Assembly (NCBI GenBank): GCA_021848765.1 | Contig: JAJZTU010000004.1 | Coordinates: forward strand, 1-33,854 | DNA length: 33,854 nt | Direction: 5' to 3' | From: Bacillota bacterium | Lineage (GTDB): Bacteria; Bacillota; GCA-003054495; Carboxydocellales; JAJZTU01 | In this document: one piece after another, positions 26,013 through 33,854 of the stretch | Numbering within the stretch: position 1 is the first letter of the stretch | Layout of the letters: each line of letters begins with the position of its first letter | The notes under the pieces: model-generated | The model's input: only the letters and a program-made list of their open reading frames with translations | Database searches by the model: none | Told to the model about the DNA's origin: nothing | Made by a program: the position numbers and the translations under genes

Positions 26013-26516
26013 ATGAACGATGCCAGAATTAAGGCCATCTTAAACAACACTCAGTACCAGGAGTATATCCGGAAAAACCAGGACCGGGAGCAGCAGCGGA
26101 AATATTGTAAACATGGGTGGGAGCATAGCTTTGATGTAGCCAGGGTCGCCTATATTTTGGCTCTGGAGGCCGGTAGAGATCAGATAGCGGTATTGAATAA
26201 AGAGCTGGTTTATGCAGCGGCCTTGCTGCATGATATTGGTCGCTGGAAGCAGTATGATAACGGGGTTGACCATGCCCGGGTGGGTGCTGAACTGGCCGGG
26301 GAGATTTTACAGGAGGCCGGTTTTAATGAGGAGGAAATCCATACCGTCCGGGAAGCAATCCGCTGTCACCGGCGGCCGGAACAGGCTGCCTGTATTCTGG
26401 GGACTATTCTTTACCGGGCAGATAAAACTGTCCGCCTTTGCCGCCAGTGTACTGCCAGGGATGATTGCAATAAATTTAGTGAAATGGAAATAATTCAAGA
26501 AGGAAGAGTGTATTGA
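26013..26516 (+). CDS. HD-domain phosphohydrolase-like protein
   Basis: HGWEHSFDVARVAYILALEAG...ELVYAAALLHDIGRW; Cys-rich C-terminus CRQCTARDDC. Confidence 0.85.
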   Translation: MNDARIKAILNNTQYQEYIRKNQDREQQRKYCKHGWEHSFDVARVAYILALEAGRDQIAVLNKELVYAAALLHDIGRWKQYDNGVDHARVGAELAGEILQEAGFNEEEIHTVREAIRCHRRPEQAACILGTILYRADKTVRLCRQCTARDDCNKFSEMEIIQEGRVY

Positions 26517-26546
26517 TTGTAGGAAGGACTAAAGGGAGGCAGACAA

Positions 26547-27731
26547 ATGGGCGGAAATCCCAGAGTTATTTTCATTAACAACCTTCAGGAGGCCCGGGAC
26601 GAGATTGCCAGGATTGGTTCTGAGGAAAGCGGCATCAAACTCATGACCGGCAAGGCGGTCTTTTATGCTCTAAAAGTCGAAAGCATTCCCGGTATAGCAG
26701 CAAATATACTTAAACAGGAGATGCTGTCCAAAGGAGGAGATGCAGCAATAGCCAGGGGAGCCTTGGTCCAGCCCCACGACCCGACCGATGTGCTGATTAT
26801 GGGAACCGTCAAACAATACAAGCACTTGGCAGCAAAGCTCAAAATGCAACCCTTTGGCTTAGCAAAGCTTGCCGAAGCGATTCTAGCCGTAATCAAAAAC
26901 CTGCAGGGATTCGCTCCTTATGACCTAAAATGCGGCCCCTATGCTTTGCCTCTAGGCCGCCGGACCCTGGTAATGGGAATCCTGAATGTTACCCCTGATT
27001 CTTTTACCGACGGGGGAAAATTCTATGCTTTGGACAGCGCTATCGAACAAGCAAAGCTAATGGTTGCTGACGGAGCTGATATCATCGATGTCGGTGGTGA
27101 GTCCACCAGGCCTAATTCAACTCCCCTGGAGGAAGAAGAGGAGTTGCGCCGGGTACTGCCGGTGGTGGAGAAACTGGCCAGGGAGATTTCAGTTCCCATC
27201 TCTGTTGATACCTATAAGGCTTCGGTAGCCAGGCAGGCAGTGGACAAGGGTGCGGTTATAGTTAACGATGTGTGGGGCCTGCGCAAAGACCCGGACATGG
27301 CTAGAACCGTTGCCGGCCTGGGAGTGCCCTATATTATGATGCATAACCGGCAGGGGACGGAATACCGGGATTTGATGGGGGACATGCTGGCCTTTTTCCG
27401 GGAGGGAATTGCTATGGCAGAGGCTGCCGGGATTAGTCCGGAAAATCTGATTTTAGACCCGGGAATAGGTTTTGGTAAGACTTATGAGCATAATCTGGAA
27501 GTAATGCATAGGCTGGGTGAACTGCGTTCCCTGGGTAAGCCCATTCTGCTGGGTACATCCAGAAAATCTATGATCGGCAATACCCTTAATCTGCCGGTTA
27601 CCGAAAGGGTGGAAGGAACTGCTGCTACTGTGGCCTTGGGCATTGCTTACGGGGCCGATATTGTCAGGGTCCATGACGTCAAGGAAATGTCCAGGGTGGC
27701 GAAGATGACCGACGCTATGGTACGCAGGTAA
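26547..27731 (+). CDS. folP: dihydropteroate synthase with N-terminal extension
   Basis: LVMGILNVTPDSFTDGGKF...DIIDVGGESTRPNS...LDPGIGFGKTYEHNLEVM; about 130 aa before the catalytic domain. Confidence 0.95.
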   Translation: MGGNPRVIFINNLQEARDEIARIGSEESGIKLMTGKAVFYALKVESIPGIAANILKQEMLSKGGDAAIARGALVQPHDPTDVLIMGTVKQYKHLAAKLKMQPFGLAKLAEAILAVIKNLQGFAPYDLKCGPYALPLGRRTLVMGILNVTPDSFTDGGKFYALDSAIEQAKLMVADGADIIDVGGESTRPNSTPLEEEEELRRVLPVVEKLAREISVPISVDTYKASVARQAVDKGAVIVNDVWGLRKDPDMARTVAGLGVPYIMMHNRQGTEYRDLMGDMLAFFREGIAMAEAAGISPENLILDPGIGFGKTYEHNLEVMHRLGELRSLGKPILLGTSRKSMIGNTLNLPVTERVEGTAATVALGIAYGADIVRVHDVKEMSRVAKMTDAMVRR

Positions 27732-27780
27732 CAACATTGCAAAACAGGCCAGGTACCCTTTATCAGCACAAACGGGAGTG

Positions 27781-28152
27781 ATGACAATGGACAGGATTTT
27801 AATGCAGGGGTTGGAGTTTTATGCTTATCATGGGGTTATGGAAGAGGAGAAAGCGCTGGGGCAGAGGTTTATCATTGATTTGAGCCTTGCGCTGGACCTC
27901 CGGGAAGCCGGGCAGCAAGACAATTTGACCAAAACTGTGAACTACGGGGAAGTTTATGCAACGGTCCGGGAAATTGTTACCGGAAATAAATTTGATTTAA
28001 TCGAGGCTTTGGCAGAGCATCTGGCCAGGGAGATTTTGGGCCGGTATCGGGTGAATTCAGTCACGGTTAAAATCCGCAAACCCCAGGCGCCTATTCCGGG
28101 AATTTTTGACTATGTAGGCGTTGAAATTGAAAGGGAGCAAAAAAGGCCCTAA
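27781..28152 (+). CDS. folB: dihydroneopterin aldolase
   Basis: MDRILMQGLEFYAYHGVMEEEKALGQRFIIDLSL...TVNYGEVYATV...FDLIEALAE. Confidence 0.95.
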   Translation: MTMDRILMQGLEFYAYHGVMEEEKALGQRFIIDLSLALDLREAGQQDNLTKTVNYGEVYATVREIVTGNKFDLIEALAEHLAREILGRYRVNSVTVKIRKPQAPIPGIFDYVGVEIEREQKRP

Positions 28153-28222
28153 ATCAACAGGGAAGAAACAGGGCCCATTGAAAAGGGCAGAATTTGCCAG
28201 GTAAGCGAAAGGGTGCGAAAAA

Positions 28223-28714
28223 TTGGTTACTGCCTATGTGGGATTGGGTTCGAATCAGGGTGATTCTCCGGAAAACATACGCCAGGCCCTCCGGAAACTG
28301 GACTGTAACCCCGGGGTCAGCGTGCAAGAGGTAGCCGGCTTATACAAGACTGCCCCTGTGGGTTATCTGGAGCAGGACTGGTTTGTAAATACTGTAGCCC
28401 GGATTGAAACCTCGTTGAGTCCTGATGGACTGCTTAAACTTTTGCTGACCATCGAGGATGAATTGGGTAGGGTAAGGACTATCCGTTGGGGGCCCCGGAC
28501 TTTGGATTTGGACCTGCTTCTTTACGCAGGAGAGGTAATTGACAGTCCGGAGCTAACTGTGCCCCATCCGAGAATGCAGGAAAGGGCCTTTGTCATGGTC
28601 CCCCTGGCTGAAATTGCGCCCGATTTGCTGATAAAAGGACAGCGGGCCGAACAAATAGCGAAGATTCTGAAAAAGAATCAAGAAATTGTTGGCACTGGGC
28701 AAAAAGTGTGGTAA
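28223..28714 (+). CDS. folK: 2-amino-4-hydroxy-6-hydroxymethyldihydropteridine diphosphokinase
   Basis: AYVGLGSNQGDSPENIRQAL...WGPRTLDLDLLLYAGEVIDSPELTVPHPRMQERAFVMVPLAEI. Confidence 0.96.
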   Translation: MVTAYVGLGSNQGDSPENIRQALRKLDCNPGVSVQEVAGLYKTAPVGYLEQDWFVNTVARIETSLSPDGLLKLLLTIEDELGRVRTIRWGPRTLDLDLLLYAGEVIDSPELTVPHPRMQERAFVMVPLAEIAPDLLIKGQRAEQIAKILKKNQEIVGTGQKVW

Positions 28715-28717
28715 AAT
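28689..28717 (+). promoter_or_regulatory. sigma-A promoter at the end of folK
   Basis: TTGGCA - 17 bp - TAAAAT. Confidence 0.7.
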
Positions 28718-28742
28718 GGACTTGCATTATTAGAGTTTGAAT

Positions 28743-28985
28743 TTTTAACCATTAGTTTTAACCATTAGGTAGTATCTTTTTAGAACTGCACTAGTTGGTT
28801 AAATGAGCAAGTATTACACTAAACAACAACAAAATCCGCTTGGAGCCGGGTGGACCGAGACGGAGAGGGAACACAGCCAAATTATGCAGCCTATGTCCAA
28901 CGGTAGGCTATTTGCCTGCCAGGTAAGTGGGACTGGCTGCCTTGCAAGGTGTTTAGCCCTTCGGATTCGTCCGGAGGGTTTTTAT
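28743..28985 (+). ncRNA. candidate structured cis-regulatory leader with terminator, upstream of the DUF2520-panBCD operon
   Basis: Tandem 13-nt repeat TTTTAACCATTAG x2 (28743-28768) with complement CTAGTTGGTTAAA (28791-28803); hairpin 28835-28864; possible three-way junction 28874-28939; terminator CCCTTCGGA-ttcg-TCCGGAGGG-TTTTT (28957-28983). Confidence 0.65.
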
Positions 28986-29032
28986 GTTTGGTTCAGCGTT
29001 TCGAGGGTACTCTGAGTAAAGGGGGAAGCCAA

Positions 29033-29917
29033 ATGTCCAAACCCGGATTCTGTATTGTGGGAGCAGGGGTAGTAGGAACAGCGGTAGCAACCCTCCTGAC
29101 CGCCCAGGGATATCGCCTGGTAGGTGTGGCCAGCAGAAGTTTGTCTGCCGCTCAGGGGTTAGCCGAAAGGCTGGGAATCAAGGAAGCCGTATCCCAATCT
29201 CCCTGGGAAGTCACCAGGGGAGCGAAGCTGGTTTTTATAACTACTCCTGACAAAGCTATTTACGAGGTTTGTGCGGCCATCCAAAAGCATGGGGGTTTTT
29301 CACCGGAGATGATAGTTATACATATGAGCGGGGCTTTGGCCAGCGATAGTCTGGCGCCCGCCAGAGAAGCGGGAGCACGGGTGCTGTCCCTGCATCCCCT
29401 CCAATCCTTTGCCAGGGTGGAGGAGGCTGTGGCCAACCTGCCCGGTTCCGTATTCACGCTGGAGGGAGACCAAGAGGCCGGAGAATGGGGTTTCGCCATT
29501 ATCAGGGATTTAGGAGGACAAGGCTTTGCCATTTCCAAAGCAAACAAGGCTCTCTATCACGGAGCTGCAGTAATAGCTGCCAATTACCTGGTGAGTTTAG
29601 CCCATCTGAGCACGAGTATTCTGGAGGAGATTGGGATTCCCCGGGAAAAGGGGGTAGAGGCCCTGGTCCCGTTGATGGAAGGGGTTTTGAAAAATATCAA
29701 AGCCCTGGGTCCGGCTAAGGCCCTGACCGGGCCAATTGCCCGGGGTGATGCGGAAACTGTTGAGAAGCATGTGAGCTACCTGGCCAAGCTGCCGGGAGAG
29801 TATTTAACAATATACAGGGAACTGGGAGCTTATACTGTGAACGTAGCCCTGGAAAAGGGCACCATAGACCGGGAGGCGGCCGGCAAGCTGCTGGCAGTGC
29901 TTAATAAGGAGGAATAA
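29033..29917 (+). CDS. Rossmann-fold/DUF2520-type protein
   Basis: GFCIVGAGVVGTAVATLLTAQGYRLVGVASRS...LHPLQSFA; first gene of the pan operon. SD AAAGGGGG before ATG 29033. Confidence 0.88.
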   Translation: MSKPGFCIVGAGVVGTAVATLLTAQGYRLVGVASRSLSAAQGLAERLGIKEAVSQSPWEVTRGAKLVFITTPDKAIYEVCAAIQKHGGFSPEMIVIHMSGALASDSLAPAREAGARVLSLHPLQSFARVEEAVANLPGSVFTLEGDQEAGEWGFAIIRDLGGQGFAISKANKALYHGAAVIAANYLVSLAHLSTSILEEIGIPREKGVEALVPLMEGVLKNIKALGPAKALTGPIARGDAETVEKHVSYLAKLPGEYLTIYRELGAYTVNVALEKGTIDREAAGKLLAVLNKEE

Positions 29918-29920
29918 AAA

Positions 29921-30751
29921 ATGGCGAGAGTGACAACTACTTCTTTACGCCGAATGAAGGAAGAAGGCAGGAAAATTTCGGTCCTGACAGCCTATGATTA
30001 TTCTACAGCCAAGATTCTGGACGCAGCCGGAGTGGATGTGTTGCTGGTGGGAGACTCCCTGGGGATGGTAATGCTGGGTTATGACTCCACTCTTCCCGTG
30101 ACCATGGCCGACATGCTTCATCACACCAAAGCTGTTGCCAGAGGGACCCGGAACGCTATGGTAATTACCGATATGCCCTTCATGTCCTACCATATCTCTG
30201 TTGAGGAGAGTGTGCGCAATGCCGGCCGGTGCCTCCAGGAGGCAGGGGCCCAGGCGGTTAAACTGGAAGGCGGCCGGGAGATGGCCGATACTATTAAAGC
30301 CATTATCCGGACAGGAATTCCCGTAATGGGACACCTTGGCCTGACTCCCCAGCAGGTCCACCAACTTGGCGGATTTAGTGTCCAGGGGCGTGACGAGGCC
30401 CAGGCCCGCAAAATTCTGGAGGATGCACAGCTTCTGGAGGAGGTAGGGGTTTTTTCCTTAGTATTGGAGTGTGTACCCGCCCCGCTGGCCAAGCTGGTTT
30501 CGGAAACCGTCAAGATTCCCACAATCGGCATAGGTGCAGGGGCTGGCTGTGACGGCCAGGTTTTGGTCATTCAGGACCTCCTGGGCCTTTACAGCGACCT
30601 GACCCCCAAGTTTGTTAAACAGTTTGCTAAGCTTAATGAACCCATGACCGCGGCGGTCAAACAATATATCAAAGAGGTACAGGAGGGTGTCTTCCCGGGG
30701 CCGGAGCACACCTTTGGCATGGAGGAAAGCCTGCTCAAAAAGCTTTACTAA
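29921..30751 (+). CDS. panB: 3-methyl-2-oxobutanoate hydroxymethyltransferase
   Basis: ISVLTAYDYSTAKILDAAGVDVLLVGDSLGMVMLGYDSTLPVTMADMLHHTKAV. Confidence 0.97.
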   Translation: MARVTTTSLRRMKEEGRKISVLTAYDYSTAKILDAAGVDVLLVGDSLGMVMLGYDSTLPVTMADMLHHTKAVARGTRNAMVITDMPFMSYHISVEESVRNAGRCLQEAGAQAVKLEGGREMADTIKAIIRTGIPVMGHLGLTPQQVHQLGGFSVQGRDEAQARKILEDAQLLEEVGVFSLVLECVPAPLAKLVSETVKIPTIGIGAGAGCDGQVLVIQDLLGLYSDLTPKFVKQFAKLNEPMTAAVKQYIKEVQEGVFPGPEHTFGMEESLLKKLY

Positions 30752-30819
30752 CTGCTTCGTGTAGGGCGGGGTTCCACGCACTACCCTTACGTAGACAACT
30801 AGACTCGGGAGGACATTAA

Positions 30820-31665
30820 ATGCAGATAATCAAGACGGTTGCCGAGATGAAAGACTTTGTACACAAGATTAAAGCCGCGGGTAAAAGCCTGGCCCTGGTC
30901 CCCACCATGGGTTACCTCCATCAGGGCCACCTGACCCTCATGAGGGAGGCCAAAGCTGCTTGTAATACGGTGGTAACCAGTATTTTTGTGAATCCCTTGC
31001 AGTTCGGGGTAGGAGAGGACTACGAAGAATATCCCCGGGACCTGACCAGGGACGCCCAGCTAGCGGAGCCGGCCGGTGTCGATGCTATTTTTGCTCCTGC
31101 TGTGGCTGAGATGTACCCTAAAGGCTATCATACTTTTGTAGATGTTGAGGAAATTACCAACCACCTGTGTGGGCGCTCCCGTGCCGGTCATTTCCGCGGG
31201 GTTACCACAGTGGTTAACAAGCTGTTTAACATTGTCCAGCCGGACAAGGCTTTTTTCGGACAAAAGGATGCCCAGCAGGTTCTGGTCATTAAGCGAATGG
31301 TAGCCGACCTCAATATGAACCTGGAGATAGTCACCGTCCCCATTGTCCGGGAAGAGGACGGCCTGGCCATGAGTTCCCGGAACGTATATTTAACCCCGGA
31401 GGAACGCCGGGCAGCCCTGATGCTCAACAGGAGCCTGCAACAGGCCAAAGCAGCAATTGAGGCAGGTGAGCGAAGGGGCAGCGCAATCCGGGACATGATT
31501 GTCCAAACCATAGAGACGGAAAAGCTGGCCAATATCGATTACGTCGAAGTAGTAGCCATGTCCAGCCTGGAACCCCAGGAAAAACTCGAGGGCGAAATAT
31601 TAATCGCTCTGGCAGTACGTTTTGGCAAGACCAGGCTGATTGACAATATTATGCTTACTGTTTAA
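30820..31665 (+). CDS. panC: pantoate--beta-alanine ligase
   Basis: LALVPTMGYLHQGHLTLMREAK...SIFVNPLQFGVGEDYEEYPR...FFGQKDAQQ. Confidence 0.97.
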   Translation: MQIIKTVAEMKDFVHKIKAAGKSLALVPTMGYLHQGHLTLMREAKAACNTVVTSIFVNPLQFGVGEDYEEYPRDLTRDAQLAEPAGVDAIFAPAVAEMYPKGYHTFVDVEEITNHLCGRSRAGHFRGVTTVVNKLFNIVQPDKAFFGQKDAQQVLVIKRMVADLNMNLEIVTVPIVREEDGLAMSSRNVYLTPEERRAALMLNRSLQQAKAAIEAGERRGSAIRDMIVQTIETEKLANIDYVEVVAMSSLEPQEKLEGEILIALAVRFGKTRLIDNIMLTV

Positions 31666-31708
31666 CCGGGGATTCCCGTGAGAAAATGCATGTGTGGGGG
31701 GAAGAGTT

Positions 31709-32092
31709 ATGTTTCGCACAATGTTCAAATCCAAAATCCACAGGGCCACTGTAACTGAGGCCAATCTTAACTATGTTGGCAGCATCACCATTGATTCCCT
31801 GCTGATGGAAGCAGCAGATTTACTGCCGAATGAAAAGGTTCAGGTAGTAAATAATAATAACGGGGCCCGCTTGGAAACATATGTTATCGAGGGGGAGCCC
31901 GGGTCCGGGGTAATCTGCCTTAATGGCGCCGCTGCCCGCCTGGTCCAGCCGGGGGATTCTGTCATCATCATTTCCTATGCTCTGGTAAGTGATGAGGAAG
32001 CACGAACCCTTAAGCCGAAGGTGGTTTATGTCAATGAGCGCAATCAAATGGTGGAAACCGCTAACAAGGAAAATCACGGGGATATCCGCTAA
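31709..32092 (+). CDS. panD: aspartate 1-decarboxylase (pyruvoyl precursor)
   Basis: [29 protein letters not shown] with the G-S processing site; [15 protein letters not shown]. Confidence 0.96.
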   Translation: MFRTMFKSKIHRATVTEANLNYVGSITIDSLLMEAADLLPNEKVQVVNNNNGARLETYVIEGEPGSGVICLNGAAARLVQPGDSVIIISYALVSDEEARTLKPKVVYVNERNQMVETANKENHGDIR

Positions 32093-32113
32093 CAAGGAAA
32101 ATCATCGGGATAT
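32058..32113 (+). repeat. 28-bp tandem duplication across the panD stop codon
   Basis: CCGCTAACAAGGAAAATCACGGGGATAT / CCGCTAACAAGGAAAATCATCGGGATAT. Confidence 0.95.
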
Positions 32114-32129
32114 CCACTAAGCATATAAC

Positions 32130-32159
32130 TTGACAAGGCTCCCGGTGAATGGATAGAAT
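32130..32159 (+). promoter_or_regulatory. sigma-A promoter of nadA
   Basis: TTGACA - 18 bp - TAGAAT. Confidence 0.7.
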
Positions 32160-32207
32160 TAGGGTGGTATAGAGTACTTCTAACGGACGCAGTAAGGAGC
32201 TGAAATC

Positions 32208-33140
32208 ATGGAATATACCATTAGTAAAGAAAAGTTCGACCGGTTGAGCACTGATATCGCCCGGCTCAGGGAAGAACGCAAGGCAGTAATCTTGGCCCAC
32301 CTGTATCAACGCCCGGAGATTCAGGATGTGGCTGATTTTATTGGTGATTCCCTGATGTTGGCTCAAAAGGCAGCGGCAACAGATGCGGAAGTCATAGTCT
32401 TCTGTGGGGTTCACTTTATGGCCGAAAGTGCTGCAATATTGTCCCCGGACAAAGTAGTCCTGCTGCCGGAAGAGCGGGCAGGCTGTCCCATGGCGGATAT
32501 GATCACGGCTGAAGCCCTGCGGGAGAAAAAACGCCGGCACCCTGAGGCTATTGTGGTCTGTTATGTGAATTCCTCTGCTGATGTAAAAGCGGAAAGTGAT
32601 ATTTGCTGTACTTCTTCGAATGCCGTCAAGGTGGTGGAGTCTCTACCGCCTGATCAGCCAGTTTTATTTGTGCCTGACCAAAACCTCGGACACTGGGTTG
32701 GCCTGCAGACCGGACGGAAAATCATTCCCTGGGAAGGCTACTGTAATACCCATGACCGGGTGACCGCCCACGATATCGAAAAAGCCCGGGTCCTCCACCC
32801 CGAGGCGCCGGTTTTGGTACATCCGGAATGTAAGCCGGATGTGGTGGCTTTGGCTGACGGTGTTTTCAGTACAGCCGGGATTATCAAATATGCTCAGGCC
32901 AGTGAGGCCCGGGAGTTTATTATTGGAACAGAATGCGGAATCCTGCACCAGCTGCACAAGACTTGTCCCGGTAAAGAATTTCACTTGGTTACCAATAAAT
33001 TGGTGTGCCCTAACATGAAATCCACTACCCTGGATAAAGTCCAATGGTGCCTGGAAGAAATGCAACCCAGAATTACTGTTTCCGATGATATTCGTCAAAA
33101 GGCCAATGCAGCTTTAGATCAGATGCTGGCACTTAGCTGA
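32208..33140 (+). CDS. nadA: quinolinate synthase NadA
   Basis: VILAHLYQRPEIQDVADFIGDSLMLAQKAA...GVHFMAESAAILSPDKVVLLP...AGCPMADMI. Confidence 0.96.
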   Translation: MEYTISKEKFDRLSTDIARLREERKAVILAHLYQRPEIQDVADFIGDSLMLAQKAAATDAEVIVFCGVHFMAESAAILSPDKVVLLPEERAGCPMADMITAEALREKKRRHPEAIVVCYVNSSADVKAESDICCTSSNAVKVVESLPPDQPVLFVPDQNLGHWVGLQTGRKIIPWEGYCNTHDRVTAHDIEKARVLHPEAPVLVHPECKPDVVALADGVFSTAGIIKYAQASEAREFIIGTECGILHQLHKTCPGKEFHLVTNKLVCPNMKSTTLDKVQWCLEEMQPRITVSDDIRQKANAALDQMLALS

Positions 33141-33157
33141 TTCGGGAGGATACATTG

Positions 33158-33854
33158 GTGGTTGGAAGATACGCTGTCAATTTTGAACTGAGTGGCCTCC
33201 CCTCGGAAACCACTGACTATCTGGTGATAGGTAGTGGCATAGCCGGACTCTATAGCGCTCTGAAGGCCAGTAAACTAGGTCAGGTTATCCTGCTGACCAA
33301 AAAGAAATTGGCAGACAGTAACACTGAGCATGCCCAGGGAGGCATCGCTGCCGCTATAGATGAAGAGGACTCCCCTGACCTGCATTTTGAGGACACAGTG
33401 GAGGCCGGAGCGGGGCTGTGTGACCCCAAGGCTGTCGACATACTGGTTAACGAAGGACCGGATAGAGTCATGGAACTTTTGGAGATGGGGGCTAATTTTG
33501 ACCGGGAGGGCAACAGTATTGCCCTGACCAGGGAAGGAGCTCACAGCCGCCGGAGGGTCCTGCATGCCCATGGTGATGCTACCGGCGGAGAAATCCACAG
33601 TACCCTGGTTAGAGAGGTGCGCCGGGAAGGCTTGGTCCACATCAGGGAAGATCATTTCGTAGTAGACCTGCTGACTGATAAAGACAGATGCTTTGGAGTG
33701 CTGGCTATAGATGGAAAGGGCAGGCTGATTGCCTACCTGGCCAAGGTAATAATCCTGGCAACCGGAGGAGCCGGTCGTTTGTTTAAAAATACGACTAATC
33801 CGGAGGTGGCCACCGGTGACGGTATAGCCATAGCCTACCGGGCAGGGGCACAAC
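33158..33854 (+). CDS. nadB: L-aspartate oxidase NadB (truncated by window end)
   Basis: Open + frame absent from the ORF track because it runs off the end: VGRYAVNFELSGLPSETTDYLVIGSGIAGLYSALKASKLGQVILLTKKKLADSNTEHAQGGIAAAIDEEDSPDLHFEDTVEAGAGLCDPKAVD; SD GGGAGGA. Confidence 0.93.
   Translation, partial: MVGRYAVNFELSGLPSETTDYLVIGSGIAGLYSALKASKLGQVILLTKKKLADSNTEHAQGGIAAAIDEEDSPDLHFEDTVEAGAGLCDPKAVDILVNEGPDRVMELLEMGANFDREGNSIALTREGAHSRRRVLHAHGDATGGEIHSTLVREVRREGLVHIREDHFVVDLLTDKDRCFGVLAIDGKGRLIAYLAKVIILATGGAGRLFKNTTNPEVATGDGIAIAYRAGAQ

Noticed and set aside
28931-28990. tRNA-like sequence (CCTTGCAAGG plus GGATTCGTCC)
   Set aside because: No cloverleaf: the CCTTGCAAGG stem leaves no 7-nt anticodon loop and the second part is the terminator hairpin.
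28803-29015. 70-aa ORF in the pan leader, and the upstream start (28949) for the DUF2520 gene
   Set aside because: Both overlap the hairpins and terminator of the leader; a good SD precedes ATG 29033.

Overview
The window is a chromosomal segment of a spore-forming, Gram-positive (Clostridia/Peptococcaceae-like) bacterium. Its backbone matches the conserved Bacillus/Clostridium neighbourhood fin-mfd-(prsA)-spoVT-yabN(mazG)-hup-rqcP(yabO)-spoIID-like-yabP-yabQ-divIC-yabR-ppx-spoIIE-...-tilS-ftsH. This is followed by ndk, a thioesterase, fhs, an HD-domain gene, folP-folB-folK, a DUF2520-type Rossmann gene with panB-panC-panD, and nadA-nadB (nadB cut by the window end). Almost all coding capacity is on the + strand, with one NHL-repeat gene on -. 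The coding content is mostly recognisable; the unusual signals are mainly non-coding. (1) Between yabQ and divIC there is a ~120-bp array of 11-bp direct repeats that begins with two perfect DnaA boxes, grades into CTTGGGGTAAC/CTTGGGATAAG units, carries a canonical G-quadruplex motif, and lies next to a small HTH-protein gene. (2) A decayed 3' end of a second multiheme cytochrome sits directly after spoIIE, next to an intact 7-heme cytochrome and an NHL beta-propeller gene. (3) The fhs leader has two tandem GNRA-capped hairpins, one with an arm complementary to the Shine-Dalgarno. (4) The DUF2520-panBCD operon has a long leader with a tandem 13-nt repeat, a shared pairing partner, a possible three-way junction and a terminator. 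(5) The spoIIE promoter keeps a 21-bp spacer and a Spo0A box. (6) A PrsW-like membrane protein shares a forespore-type promoter with fin. All calls are from reading the sequence; no database searches or folding calculations were run.
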